From: Clostridia bacterium
GTDB taxonomy: Bacteria; Bacillota; Clostridia; Oscillospirales; CAG-272
NCBI GenBank assembly: GCA_017451545.1
Contig: JAFTOB010000128.1
Span: forward strand, 1-60,879
Direction of reading: 5' to 3'
Length of the DNA: 60,879 bases
Each line of letters opens with the position of its first letter. Position 1 is the stretch's first letter. Below the pieces are notes generated by a model that was not told the origin of the DNA, made no database searches, and saw nothing but the letters and a program-made list of their open reading frames with translations. Positions 33,397 to 42,534 of the stretch are shown here, one piece after another. Both the position numbers and the translations under genes were made by a program.

Positions 33397-35904
33397 ATGA
33401 TCAATCTTATTTCAATCGCTTTTACGGTAATTATTTTCGTTTTGATCTTCGGTATGTCCGCGCTCGGACTGCTGAGAGGTTGGAAGCGATCCCTCATTGA
33501 GCTCGTTCGTCGACTTTGCGCGGCTCTGCTCGCATTTTTGACGGCAAAGCTCCTCGCCATGTTCCTCCCGATCGAGGAATGGTTTGGGCCCGTCGTTGAC
33601 TCAATACTCGGGGACGCCGTCGGAGAAATATCCTCGGTGCACACATTTATGTCCTACCTCCCCGTTGCGATCGTGTTGCCCTTTATATTCCTCATCCTTT
33701 TCGGAATCTACGATCTTCTTCTGCTCATTCCCGCCGCATTTGTCAAAATGGCGGTTCTTGGCAAAGATAAAAAAGAAAAGGCCTCCGATCCCATCGTTAT
33801 GAACAACCATGTGACCGTTGAGACCATCGACGTTCAGGACTCCTCAACACCGAGCGTGCCCGGGACCGATGAAGCTCACCCACAGCCCGAGGCGACGGAT
33901 GCGCCTGCCGACGGTGCACACCCCGAGGCTCCCCATCACGAAGAGCACGCCAAGGCGATTTGCGTTACCGTAGTGCAGGATCCCCCGAAGGCAAAAGGAG
34001 ATTTCACTTGGCCTGACAGACTTGCCGGCGCGGGCATCAAGCTTGTGACCTCCTTCTTTGTTGCTATCGTCTGCTTCCTCCCTCTCTCCTGCTTCCTCAC
34101 CACCATCGGTGACGGAATCACCGAGATCGAAAAAGCCATGGCCGACTCCAAGGCAGAGTTCGTTATCTCCGAAGAGAGCCAGCTCGTCAACGATACCGAC
34201 GGTAACACCATCGACGTAAGCAAGATCAACAGCGAATCTTTGGGTCAGCTCAACGATGCCTTCGTTAAGCCCATCGTTCAGAACCCCATAATCGCCATGT
34301 CTGCAAATCCTCTTTCTCACGCGCTTTACACAAACCTTACCCAAATAACCGTTGATGACACCAGGTGCTATCTCGACGAAGAGCTTTCCAACGTATTCTC
34401 CTTAGTCGCGGATATGACCTATCTGTTTGTCGAGCCCGAGACCTACGGCGATCCTCAGAAGGAGGCTGTTGACAACATTATAGGTTACGTTTCCAACTCC
34501 GAATTCAAGTGCGCCATAGCGGCCGACGTTCTCAAGGGACTCGGCGACGCCTGGGCACGAGGCGAAAGCTTTATGGGCATCAGTAAGCCCGAGGCAGAAT
34601 CGGCAGAAATCATAGTTACCCCCTTGATCGATATCCTTTCCAAGAGCTCGCCCGAAGCCGTTGTAAACGATCTTGAGACCATCGGCGAGATTTTGATACT
34701 CGTTATCGATTACGATCTCCCCCCGACAATTATGAACACGCTTGACACCAAGGAGACCCAGCCGCTGATCGACCAGATCGCTGACGGCGAGTTCATCGGT
34801 GAGCTCTACTGCGAGCTTTACGGAAACGAGGACTACAAGGTAATGATCGAACCTGTCGTCACCGTTTTCTTCCGCTCCTTGCTCTCAAGCTTCGGAGTTG
34901 ACGAGCACACCCTCGGCGTTGCCGAAACCCCCGAAAACCTTACCAGAGAGGATCTGATGGAGGAAGGAAGACTTTCGGCGCAGATGATCAAGGACGGTCT
35001 GAAATTCATAGAGTCCATTCCCGACGGCGAAGCCTCCGCGGATCCTCTTATGCTTATCGCTGCTCTTGATATGGAAAGCCTTGGCGCACTCTACAACAAC
35101 GCAGAATCCAGCGTGTTTATCGGCGAGGGCTTCCACCACACCATTATTGCTATTCTCGATTCTCCTACGTTTGACAACATCCGTCCCATCTGTGACATTC
35201 TTGTCAGCCACATTGAAAAAGGTGATATTGATATAACAAAGCTGCTCATATCCACTCAGCAGCTTGCGTCGATTCTTGTTAATTATCAGAACGGAAACGG
35301 CTCCACAAATATGCTTGAGCTTTCTCAGTCGCTGGCAACTCTGATCACATCGGTCGATGAGGACACCGCGACAGTCATTTCCGAAATGCTCAACTCCGGT
35401 GCCTTCGGTGCCAACCTGCTTATGGGCGGCGACAACAAGGTATCCGCTATGCTCTCCAACGTTATCACCGCCATTGCGGGAATGGAGAACCTTTCTGAAG
35501 AGCAGCTTCAGAAGGAAGCTAAGGCTATCGACTATATGATGAAGATAGCAAACACCGCAACAAATATTGACTCTACAGAGGAGCTCAAATCGGTCTTTGA
35601 GGCTGAAGAAGACAACGCAATTGAGCTTGTTGAGACGATGCTGACCTCCGAGATCTCGGTTACCGCCATCAACGCTATCGCATACGACGAAAACGGCAAC
35701 CTTAACGAGGATGCCCTTGAGCTTTCCGAATCCCTCAAGGAGGAGGATAAGGAGCAGGTCGTTGACTCTATCGAGACCTACTACAAGGAAAATGCCACCG
35801 AGGAAAACCGCGAGGCCATCCAGAAGAACATCAATGCTATCGCATCCATCTTCGGAACCGATCTCACAGAAGACTTTGCAAAGTGGGATTCCGAAAACAA
35901 CTGA
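33397..35904 (+). CDS. CvpA-like membrane protein with long extracytoplasmic domain
   Basis: The 835-residue protein starts with CvpA-type membrane segments and the GMSALGLLRGWKRSLIELV motif (residues 19-37). Two helices lie within residues 1-57, a third near 90-120, and a fourth near 210-235 (LVTSFFVAIVCFLPLSCFL). Between helices three and four is a Pro/Glu/His-rich insert of about 90 residues. After the last helix come some 600 helical residues with no recognised domain. Typical CvpA proteins are 160-200 residues, so this is a large fusion. The ATG has only a weak ribosome binding site. A perfect hairpin terminator follows. Function unknown; probably an envelope protein. Confidence 0.75.
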   Translation: MINLISIAFTVIIFVLIFGMSALGLLRGWKRSLIELVRRLCAALLAFLTAKLLAMFLPIEEWFGPVVDSILGDAVGEISSVHTFMSYLPVAIVLPFIFLILFGIYDLLLLIPAAFVKMAVLGKDKKEKASDPIVMNNHVTVETIDVQDSSTPSVPGTDEAHPQPEATDAPADGAHPEAPHHEEHAKAICVTVVQDPPKAKGDFTWPDRLAGAGIKLVTSFFVAIVCFLPLSCFLTTIGDGITEIEKAMADSKAEFVISEESQLVNDTDGNTIDVSKINSESLGQLNDAFVKPIVQNPIIAMSANPLSHALYTNLTQITVDDTRCYLDEELSNVFSLVADMTYLFVEPETYGDPQKEAVDNIIGYVSNSEFKCAIAADVLKGLGDAWARGESFMGISKPEAESAEIIVTPLIDILSKSSPEAVVNDLETIGEILILVIDYDLPPTIMNTLDTKETQPLIDQIADGEFIGELYCELYGNEDYKVMIEPVVTVFFRSLLSSFGVDEHTLGVAETPENLTREDLMEEGRLSAQMIKDGLKFIESIPDGEASADPLMLIAALDMESLGALYNNAESSVFIGEGFHHTIIAILDSPTFDNIRPICDILVSHIEKGDIDITKLLISTQQLASILVNYQNGNGSTNMLELSQSLATLITSVDEDTATVISEMLNSGAFGANLLMGGDNKVSAMLSNVITAIAGMENLSEEQLQKEAKAIDYMMKIANTATNIDSTEELKSVFEAEEDNAIELVETMLTSEISVTAINAIAYDENGNLNEDALELSESLKEEDKEQVVDSIETYYKENATEENREAIQKNINAIASIFGTDLTEDFAKWDSENN

Positions 35905-35912
35905 AAAAATTA

Positions 35913-35944
35913 CACGGGACCGAGTGATCGGTCCCGTGCTTTTT
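35913..35944 (+). terminator. Terminator of the CvpA-like gene
   Basis: CACGGGACCGA, loop GTGA, TCGGTCCCGTG, then CTTTTT. Confidence 0.9.
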
Positions 35945-35953
35945 ATATAGCAA

Positions 35954-35979
35954 AAGCCGCGCCCTGTCGGGCGCGGCTT
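35954..35979 (-). terminator. Terminator of the 4,6-dehydratase gene
   Basis: AAGCCGCGCCC/GGGCGCGGCTT with a four-base loop, followed by TTTTG on the minus strand, six bases past the stop. Confidence 0.85.
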
Positions 35980-35984
35980 CTTTA

Positions 35985-37838
35985 TTATTTCGGATTGTAG
36001 GTGGGTACTATTTCTTTGACAAGCCCGCGAATGTCGCTACCCTCGGCGTATGCGGCATCCTTCAGAACCTTCAGCTGATCAAACAGCTTCTCTTCGTCGA
36101 TATCTATCGGGCGTCCGATATGTATCATCTTATTAGCCGTGTCGCGGAGTCCCTCCTCGGCCATCAGAAGCTCCTCGTAAAGCTTCTCGCCGGGACGGAG
36201 ACCGATAAACTCGATCTTTATATCCTCATAAGGAACGTAGCCCGAAAGTCTGATAAGATTTTCAGCAAGCTCGAGGATCTTCATAGGCTTGCCCATATCA
36301 AGGACGAATATCTCACCGCCGCGCCCCAGAGCACCTGCCTGGAGCACGAGGGAAACAGCCTCGGGGATCGTCATAAAATAGCGGATTATTCTCTTGTCCG
36401 TTACCGTAACGGGACCTCCGTCCTCGATCTGCTTTTCGAAGAGAGGAATGACGCTTCCGTTGCTTCCCAGCACGTTGCCGAAGCGAACGATCATAAACAC
36501 GGTATCCGAGTGGCGGCTGCAGGTCTGCACTATCATCTCACAGATGCGCTTGCTGGCACCCATAATGTTGGTGGGATTGACCGCCTTATCGGTAGAAATA
36601 AGAAGGAATCTCTGAACCTTGTACTTATCGGCCATACGAACCGTATTTTCGGTGCCTATGACGTTATTCTTAATGGCCTCACGGGGGCTGTCCTCCATCA
36701 GCGGTACGTGCTTGTGAGCCGCGGCGTGATAAACTATCTCGGGGCGGTACTCGGAGAAAACCTCCTCAAGTCTGACAGCATCGCGAACCGAGCCGATGAG
36801 GGCAATAACGTCGAGATCCGGATGGTCGGTCTTAAGCTCGTTCAGAATGTTATATGCATTGTTCTCGTATATATCGAAAATAATGAGCTGCTTCGGGTGG
36901 TGCTTTGCAAGCTGACGGCAGAGCTCGCTGCCTATGGAGCCGCCACCGCCCGTGACCAGAATGCGCTTTCCGTAAACGTAACCTATAATGCTCTCGATAT
37001 CTACGTTAATGGGCTCACGTCCCAAAAGGTCCTCAACGTTTATCTTTCGTACGTTGGACAGAGTGGGTTTTCCGTCTATCATCTGATCGATGGACGGAAC
37101 GCTGCTGACCTTACATCCCGCCCTTGAGCATATCTCAAGTATCTTTGCTTTTTCAACGGGCGGGCAGGTCGGGATAGCAAAAATTATCTGGTCAATATTG
37201 AATTTCTTAACGTTTTCAAGGATAGTGGTGCGGTCGCCTACGATATTGACTCCGTAAAGCACCATACCGTTTTTGGCGGGATTATCGTCAATGATACACA
37301 TAACGCGGTACTTATCGAAGGCCTTGTTCAGCATCATATCGTGAAGCAGCATGCTTCCCGCGCTGCCGCCGCCTATGATCATTATACGCTTTTTAGCGTT
37401 TTTGTCCGCACGGTCAGTCTTTTGGTTATCTGTCACTCGGAAAACCACTCGAGACATAACAAGCAAAAGCATTCCGACGGCGGCACTGAACAGGTAGACC
37501 TGAATCTCAAAGCGCCAGGCAACGATCTTCAAAAGCTCGCTTGTTATGACAACGTGAAGTCCCATATAAAGCAGGTAAGCAAAGGCAGTGGAAAGAGCAA
37601 ATTTGATACCATCCAGCACACGGGCATACTTCCATATGATCCTGTAATTACCGAAGACGTAATAGATCGCTATGATAACGATAGCAAAAATGGGCACGCC
37701 CACAAAGAAGCCCTTGAAGTTTATATCGTAGTTTTTCTGCTCGATAGCCAACACAAAAAGTGTTATCAATACCGAAAGATTGGCCAGCAGCACGTCCATC
37801 GCGGCGACCACATAATTTTTTATCTTTTCTTTTAACAA
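35985..37838 (-). CDS. Membrane UDP-sugar 4,6-dehydratase (CapD/PglF/WbpM type)
   Basis: The 617-residue enzyme has four N-terminal membrane helices (about residues 10-125), a CoA-binding-like Rossmann domain (IMIIGGGSAGSML) and a C-terminal SDR domain (ILVTGGGGSIGSELCRQ). The catalytic block STDKAVNPTNIMGASKR carries the Asp-Lys-Met/Tyr-replacement pattern of the large dehydratases. It should convert UDP-GlcNAc to the 4-keto-6-deoxy sugar, the first step to bacillosamine-type sugars for glycans or protein glycosylation. I chose the TTG at 37838 because GGAGG lies eight bases upstream; the first ATG would cut into the first helix. No other sugar-modifying genes adjoin it. Confidence 0.88.
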   Translation of the reverse strand: MLKEKIKNYVVAAMDVLLANLSVLITLFVLAIEQKNYDINFKGFFVGVPIFAIVIIAIYYVFGNYRIIWKYARVLDGIKFALSTAFAYLLYMGLHVVITSELLKIVAWRFEIQVYLFSAAVGMLLLVMSRVVFRVTDNQKTDRADKNAKKRIMIIGGGSAGSMLLHDMMLNKAFDKYRVMCIIDDNPAKNGMVLYGVNIVGDRTTILENVKKFNIDQIIFAIPTCPPVEKAKILEICSRAGCKVSSVPSIDQMIDGKPTLSNVRKINVEDLLGREPINVDIESIIGYVYGKRILVTGGGGSIGSELCRQLAKHHPKQLIIFDIYENNAYNILNELKTDHPDLDVIALIGSVRDAVRLEEVFSEYRPEIVYHAAAHKHVPLMEDSPREAIKNNVIGTENTVRMADKYKVQRFLLISTDKAVNPTNIMGASKRICEMIVQTCSRHSDTVFMIVRFGNVLGSNGSVIPLFEKQIEDGGPVTVTDKRIIRYFMTIPEAVSLVLQAGALGRGGEIFVLDMGKPMKILELAENLIRLSGYVPYEDIKIEFIGLRPGEKLYEELLMAEEGLRDTANKMIHIGRPIDIDEEKLFDQLKVLKDAAYAEGSDIRGLVKEIVPTYNPK

Positions 37839-37884
37839 CCGTTCTTCCTCCGTTTTTTTACTTTGGGGTCTCGGATTTTCCTCT

Positions 37885-37913
37885 ATTCTACCACAAAACT
37901 TTGGATTTTGCAA
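37885..37913 (-). promoter_or_regulatory. Promoter of the 4,6-dehydratase
   Basis: Minus strand TTGCAA (37913-37908), 17 bases, TAGAAT (37890-37885). Confidence 0.7.
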
Positions 37914-37928
37914 CAGTTTATGATAAAT

Positions 37929-38285
37929 TTACCTTCGAGGACGGTTTTTAAAGATCAAAGAAGCCAAAAGTCCGCACAATATCGCCGCCGCGATGCCACC
38001 CGCCGCCGAGGAAAGGCCGCCGGTGAGCGCACCGATGAGCCCCTTTTCGTCAACAGCTTGGCGCACGCCCTTGGAGATTAGATAGCCGAAGCCGGTCAAG
38101 GGCGTGGTGGCGCCGCCGCCGGCGAGATCAACCAGAGGTGAATAAAGCCCGACAGCTCCGAGAAGCACGCCGACGACAACGTAGGACACAAGAATCCGCG
38201 CGGGGGTCAGATTGGTCTTGTCAAGCAATATCTGTGCAATGACGCATAGCGCGCCTCCCACGATAAAGGCCCAAACGAATTTCAT
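37929..38285 (-). CDS. spoVAE: Stage V sporulation protein AE (membrane channel subunit)
   Basis: The 118-residue protein has three or four membrane helices and the SpoVAE features ARILVSYVVVGVLLGA, PLTGFGYLISKGVRQAVDE and a glycine-rich penultimate segment. SpoVA proteins form the inner-membrane channel that loads dipicolinic acid into the forespore and releases it in germination. The ATG overlaps the spoVAD stop by four bases. The upstream partner spoVAC is not in this cluster. Confidence 0.92.
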   Translation of the reverse strand: MKFVWAFIVGGALCVIAQILLDKTNLTPARILVSYVVVGVLLGAVGLYSPLVDLAGGGATTPLTGFGYLISKGVRQAVDEKGLIGALTGGLSSAAGGIAAAILCGLLASLIFKNRPRR

Positions 38286-39301
38286 AACCACAGCTTCCTG
38301 TCCTCCTTTTTCGGTGCTTCAAGGTGTAAAAGATGGGCGATGGACGGAATGGAAAGCCCCTGCTGAATGCTTGCAGGGCTCATCATCGCACCCGTGGCCA
38401 GAAAGAGCACGTCCGAAAGCTCGCCGCGCTCGAGCTTTGGCAGAACATACGCGCCGAGCACCGTGGCGGCGCACCCACAGCCCGAGCCGCCGCTGTGAAC
38501 GTCCTGAGTCTCGCGGTTGTATATCATCATTCCGCAATCGCTGTGAACGCGCGAAATATCAATCCCCTCGTTTTTCAGAAGCTCGCAGAGAATGGAGCTG
38601 CCCTCGTAACCTAAATCGCCCGTCAGGATCATATCGAAGTCGCGCGGCGCGCGACCGCTTTCTGTGAAATAACGAACGAGTGTGTCCATAGCCGCAGGTG
38701 CCATTGCCGCACCCATGTTTGAAGCATCGGATATCCCCTTGTCAACGGCAATACCGGGCAACGCTTCGGTGATCCTCGCGCCGCTCCCCTCCTTCCCTAC
38801 GATATATGCGCCCGCACCCGTGACTGTCCACTGGGCCGTGGGCGAGCGCTGACCTCCGTACTCGGTGGGCGTGCGGAACTGCCGCTCGGCCGAGCAATTA
38901 TGGGAGGATGTGACCGCCGCGGCTCGCGTAGCGAAGCCGCCGCTTGTGAGGGTGGCGGCCAGCATAATGCTCTCTGCCGATGTGGAGCAAGCTCCGTAAA
39001 GTCCGAAATAAGGGATGCCGTAATCAAGCAGGCCGTAGGCCGAGCCCACGCATTGGTTGAGCAGATCCCCTGCGAAGACTGCATCTATGTCCTCGGCGGC
39101 AAGCCCCGATTTTTTCATTGCAACGGCAAGGGCGCGACGTTGCATCTCGCTTTCGGATTTTTCCCAGGTGTCCTGCCCGAAGCTGTCCTCGGGGTCGCAC
39201 AGATCAAAAAATCCCGACAGCGGCCCCTCGTGCTCCTTGCCGCCCACCACCGTGGCCGCCGCTATGACGTTGCTTTTCAGCTTTATTATGGATCTTTTCA
39301 T
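38282..39301 (-). CDS. spoVAD: Stage V sporulation protein AD
   Basis: The 339-residue thiolase-fold protein matches SpoVAD in length and sequence: DTWEKSESEMQRRAL, the LYGACSTSAES core with a cysteine at the thiolase position, SSHNCSAERQFRTPTEYG and GDLGYEGSS. It binds dipicolinic acid and works with SpoVAC and SpoVAE during spore maturation and germination. GGAG lies five bases before the ATG at 39301. A sigma-G promoter is expected, but I could not identify one with confidence. It is first in a two-gene operon. Confidence 0.95.
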   Translation of the reverse strand: MKRSIIKLKSNVIAAATVVGGKEHEGPLSGFFDLCDPEDSFGQDTWEKSESEMQRRALAVAMKKSGLAAEDIDAVFAGDLLNQCVGSAYGLLDYGIPYFGLYGACSTSAESIMLAATLTSGGFATRAAAVTSSHNCSAERQFRTPTEYGGQRSPTAQWTVTGAGAYIVGKEGSGARITEALPGIAVDKGISDASNMGAAMAPAAMDTLVRYFTESGRAPRDFDMILTGDLGYEGSSILCELLKNEGIDISRVHSDCGMMIYNRETQDVHSGGSGCGCAATVLGAYVLPKLERGELSDVLFLATGAMMSPASIQQGLSIPSIAHLLHLEAPKKEDRKLWL

Positions 39302-39416
39302 AAATTCTCCATTGCGTGAACCGATCATTTTGCTTTTAAACTTGCGATCTTTCACACTATCTCCGTTTTTTTTCGTAATTATTACTATTATTTCACTGCA
39401 AAAAACGCAATATCCC

Positions 39417-39445
39417 TTGAAGATACAAAAAAAATATGTTATAAT
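39417..39445 (+). promoter_or_regulatory. Promoter of the epimerase-phosphorylase operon
   Basis: TTGAAG (39417-39422), 17 bases, TATAAT (39440-39445). Confidence 0.75.
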
Positions 39446-39476
39446 GATATGAATAATACTAAAATCGAGGTCTTTT

Positions 39477-40349
39477 ATGAACTACACCATAAAAAATGCC
39501 AACCTTTCTGCCACCTTCACCGATCTCGGCGGAGAGCTTATCTCGCTGAAAAAGGGCGACGTCGAGTATATCTGGTACGGCGACAAGCAATACTGGGGCG
39601 GTCAGTCCCCCCTGCTCTTCCCCTACTGCTGCAGACTTTTCGGCGGTCATTACACCTATCGCGGTCAGAGCTACGAGGGCGCAAATCACGGATTTATCAG
39701 AAGAAGCCTGCTTGCGGCCGACGTGCATGGCGACAGCATAACCTTCTCCTTGCGCGCCAACGAGGAGACGCGCAAGCTCTATCCCTTTGATTTTGAGTAC
39801 GCTATAAAATACACTCTTGAGGGTGACTCTCTGATCTGCGAGACTACCGTCAAGAATCTCGGTGACGAGACCCTTCACTACTGCAACGGAATGCACCCCG
39901 GCTTCAACGTACCCCTCGGCACCGGAACGAAGTTCGAGGATTGGTATATGGAGTTCGGCGGCGTGGCTCAGCCTAAGCAAGTACTCTTCTCCGAGGGCAA
40001 GTTCTGCATCGACGAAAAGGACTTTTCGGATCAGCTCGTGGGCGGCACCAAGCTTCCTCTGCACCACTCGCTTTTCGATGACGATGCCATCTTCCTGACA
40101 GGTGCCGCCGACAGCGTGACTTTGCGCTGTGACGCCTCCGAGAGATCGGTCACAGTCAGCTACCCCAATACTCCCGTTATCGGCTTCTGGCATATGCCCT
40201 TTACCGATTCGCCCTACGTTTGCATCGAGCCGCTTTGCGGTCTGCCATCCTTTGAAGGCAAGGTGGACGACATTGAGACAAAGCTCTATGCAAAGCATCT
40301 GGCAAACGGTGAAAGCCACACCGACACGGTCAAAATTACAGTAAATTGA
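39477..40349 (+). CDS. Aldose 1-epimerase-family protein (LacX-like)
   Basis: The 290-residue beta-sandwich protein resembles the LacX/YeaD branch of galactose mutarotases: LGGELISLKKGDVEYIWYGD, FPYCCRLFGG, GANHGFIRR with the catalytic-histidine position, HPGFNVPLG and VCIEPLCGLPS. It should interconvert alpha and beta anomers of a sugar or sugar phosphate in the cytoplasm. GAGG precedes the ATG. It is co-transcribed with the nucleoside phosphorylase nine bases downstream, which could imply a ribose-phosphate substrate. Exact substrate unknown. Confidence 0.88.
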   Translation: MNYTIKNANLSATFTDLGGELISLKKGDVEYIWYGDKQYWGGQSPLLFPYCCRLFGGHYTYRGQSYEGANHGFIRRSLLAADVHGDSITFSLRANEETRKLYPFDFEYAIKYTLEGDSLICETTVKNLGDETLHYCNGMHPGFNVPLGTGTKFEDWYMEFGGVAQPKQVLFSEGKFCIDEKDFSDQLVGGTKLPLHHSLFDDDAIFLTGAADSVTLRCDASERSVTVSYPNTPVIGFWHMPFTDSPYVCIEPLCGLPSFEGKVDDIETKLYAKHLANGESHTDTVKITVN

Positions 40350-40358
40350 GGTGTTATT

Positions 40359-41129
40359 ATGCTTGATAAACATACGGAACAGTTTCATCTGAAGTGCCGC
40401 GAGGGTCAGCTTGGCGAATACTGCCTGCTCCCCGGCGATCCCGGACGCTGCGAGAAGATCGCGAAATACTTTGACGAGCCCGCATTTTTGTCCTCCAACC
40501 GCGAGTACACCATCTGGACGGGTAAGCTCTGCGGCAAGCCTGTCTCGGTCTGCTCCACAGGCATCGGCGGCCCCTCCACGGCCATTGCGGTCGAGGAGCT
40601 GGCGGCCTGCGGCGTGAAAAATTTCATCCGCATCGGTACTTGCGGAGGCATTAACATGAAGGTTCGCTCGGGTGACGTTGTCATCGCCACGGGAGCGGTG
40701 CGGCAGGACGGCACGTCCCACGAATACGCCCCGCCCGAGTTCCCTGCCGTTGCGGATTTTGAAACGGTCGCTGCTCTCGTTTCGGCGGCAAAATCCCTCG
40801 GATTCACATACCACACGGGCGTAGTTCAAAGCAAGGATTCCTTCTACGGTCAGCACTCCCCGAACAGAATGCCCATCGCAGGTGCTCTGCTCGAAAAATG
40901 GGAGGCTTGGAAGCGCCTCGGCGTGCTGGCATCCGAAATGGAGGGTGCGGCGCTCTTCACCGTTTGCGCCTCGCTCGGACTTGAGGCGGGTGCGGTTTTC
41001 CACGTGATCTGGAATCAGGAACGCGCCGCCGCAGGACTTTCCGACGGCGAAGCCGAGCAACACGATACCGACCGCGCGGTGCGCACCGCCATTGAGGCCG
41101 TCAAGCTGCTCATCACACGCGAAAAATAA
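40359..41129 (+). CDS. udp: Uridine phosphorylase-like nucleoside phosphorylase
   Basis: The 256-residue protein carries the PNP/UDP family-1 signature: LLPGDPGRCEKIA (phosphate-binding GDPxR), STGIGGPSTAIAVEEL, FIRIGTCGGIN and ASEMEGAALF (ribose-binding Met-Glu). SKDSFYGQHSP matches the uridine phosphorylase side loop better than purine enzymes. It would split uridine and phosphate into uracil and ribose 1-phosphate. It is second in an operon with the epimerase. Base specificity is inferred, not certain. Confidence 0.88.
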   Translation: MLDKHTEQFHLKCREGQLGEYCLLPGDPGRCEKIAKYFDEPAFLSSNREYTIWTGKLCGKPVSVCSTGIGGPSTAIAVEELAACGVKNFIRIGTCGGINMKVRSGDVVIATGAVRQDGTSHEYAPPEFPAVADFETVAALVSAAKSLGFTYHTGVVQSKDSFYGQHSPNRMPIAGALLEKWEAWKRLGVLASEMEGAALFTVCASLGLEAGAVFHVIWNQERAAAGLSDGEAEQHDTDRAVRTAIEAVKLLITREK

Positions 41130-41161
41130 AAAATTTCGTTGTAAAATTTGAAGTTTTGCTA

Positions 41162-41190
41162 TTGACTTTTAAATTTACATATGGTATTAT
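41162..41190 (+). promoter_or_regulatory. Promoter of the SH3 lipoprotein gene
   Basis: TTGACT (41162-41167), 17 bases, TATTAT (41185-41190). Confidence 0.7.
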
Positions 41191-41235
41191 AAATATATAA
41201 AAAAATAGAGGAAAAAGAAAAGGAGAACAACCAAA

Positions 41236-41931
41236 ATGAAGAAGCTGATTGCAATCATTCTTGCAGCACTAACACTCTTCGCTCTTGTAAGCTGTGGGGA
41301 CGGCGAAGGCGAAGGATCCACCACCACAAAGAAACCCGACGTAACCACCGAAAAGCCCATCGTTACAGACAAGCCCGTAACTCCCTCCGATTTTGAGGAC
41401 TGCGACGAGACCCTGCTCGTTTATGACTTCAACGGTGCAGTAAAGATCCGCACCTCTCCCGAGATCAAGGATGATAACCTTGTTGAGGGCTATGAGGACG
41501 GCCTCCAGAACGGTACCGAGGTTCGCAGAATCGGTTACCACGAGGACTGGAGCAAGATCGTTTACAACGGTATTACCTGCTATATCGCAACGAGCAGACT
41601 TGTTGAGGAGCTCCCCAAGGAGATCACCGATGCAGACTTTACCGCTGTTGACAACAAGAAGGTCTACGCTTACTACGACAACAACGACGACGGCAAGTGC
41701 GACGAGGGTGCACAGATCAACCTCCGCACCGCTCCTTCCCTTCAGGCCGCTTCCGTTAACGTTCTTGATTGCGGAACCGAGCTCGTTCAGATCGGCGTTT
41801 ACGTTGAGGACGCAGAGACAGGTGCCGGCTGGAGCAAGGTCATTTACAACGGCGTGACCTGCTACACCCGTAACTCCTGCATCTCCGAGACACAGCCTCA
41901 CACCGAGGTCGAGTCCACCACCGCTGCTTAA
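41236..41931 (+). CDS. Lipoprotein with two bacterial SH3-type domains
   Basis: The 231-residue protein has a lipoprotein signal ending in the lipobox LVSC (cysteine near residue 20), then a Thr/Lys/Pro linker (about 27-55). Two SH3b-like repeats follow (about 60-130 and 135-215), each with an N-LRTAPS- or -IRTSPE-type strand and a W-(S/T)K(I/V)xYNG(I/V)TCY core. SH3b domains bind peptidoglycan cross-bridges, so this is probably a wall-binding surface lipoprotein. No catalytic domain is attached. AAGGAGAA precedes the start and a strong terminator follows. Confidence 0.85.
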   Translation: MKKLIAIILAALTLFALVSCGDGEGEGSTTTKKPDVTTEKPIVTDKPVTPSDFEDCDETLLVYDFNGAVKIRTSPEIKDDNLVEGYEDGLQNGTEVRRIGYHEDWSKIVYNGITCYIATSRLVEELPKEITDADFTAVDNKKVYAYYDNNDDGKCDEGAQINLRTAPSLQAASVNVLDCGTELVQIGVYVEDAETGAGWSKVIYNGVTCYTRNSCISETQPHTEVESTTAA

Positions 41932-41943
41932 TAATTGAATTAA

Positions 41944-41978
41944 AAATAACGCCACCGAATCGGTGGCGTTATTTTTTT
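41944..41978. terminator. Bidirectional terminator between SH3 lipoprotein and J-domain operon
   Basis: A stem AAATAACGCCACCG/CGGTGGCGTTATTT with loop AAT is flanked by T-runs in both directions and serves two convergent transcripts. Confidence 0.9.
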
Positions 41979-41986
41979 GTATTCAT

Positions 41987-42532
41987 TTATTTTTTACCGA
42001 TACGAAGTCGATCACGCAGGACGAAGATATAATAAGTAATAAATCTCGACAGCGCGATATCGTAAAGCACGAAGATCAGATTTCCTGCGGCGTAGATGGC
42101 CACGTAATTCCAGAGCGCATCAACGCCGGGGATCAGGGTCATATCCACAGCCAAAAACAGCTTTGAGGTTATGAAAACCGCCGCCGTCATCATCACGTTG
42201 CAAAGCAGGATCTTCAGCACCCACGCGATCACGCGGGGCAGCTTTTCTATTTTCTGCTTCAGCGCGGGATAAAATCCGGTCAGCACGAAAATTAGTGCGG
42301 GAAATTTATTGGGCAACAGAAGCAAAGACAGCACTGCGGTAACGCCGTAGGTCATCCACGGCCAATAGCCGCCAACCTCAAGCACCACGAAAACGCCAAG
42401 CATTCCTGCCAGCGCGCCCGCGGTAAGATCAAGCACGTCAATCACCGAGCCCAGCATCAGCACCACCACGCCGAGAGCGGCAATAATGGCGCAGAGCACC
42501 GTATTACGGGTCTTTTTTGGAACTCTGCTCAT
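41987..42532 (-). CDS. Polytopic membrane protein, function unknown
   Basis: The 181-residue protein has about five membrane helices (for example AIIAALGVVVLMLGSVIDVL, ALIFVLTGFYPAL and VLKILLCNVMMTAAVFI). The layout, with a helical hairpin around GGYWPWMTYGV and a conserved-looking FYPALKQKIEKLP loop, resembles small substrate-binding membrane subunits such as ECF-transporter S components, but I cannot assign it. The ATG at 42532 lies two bases after the J-domain gene stop. It is the last gene of the five-gene operon starting at 46562. Confidence 0.75.
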   Translation of the reverse strand: MSRVPKKTRNTVLCAIIAALGVVVLMLGSVIDVLDLTAGALAGMLGVFVVLEVGGYWPWMTYGVTAVLSLLLLPNKFPALIFVLTGFYPALKQKIEKLPRVIAWVLKILLCNVMMTAAVFITSKLFLAVDMTLIPGVDALWNYVAIYAAGNLIFVLYDIALSRFITYYIFVLRDRLRIGKK

Positions 42533-42534
42533 AG

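Noticed and set aside
39302..39476. Sigma-G-type promoter for spoVAD
   Set aside because: TGAAATA- and CATTATA-like boxes occur, but none in a pair with correct spacing, so no promoter was called.
39459..41063. 534-residue minus-strand frame
   Set aside because: It runs antisense through two clear enzyme genes (aldose epimerase and uridine phosphorylase) and across their junction.
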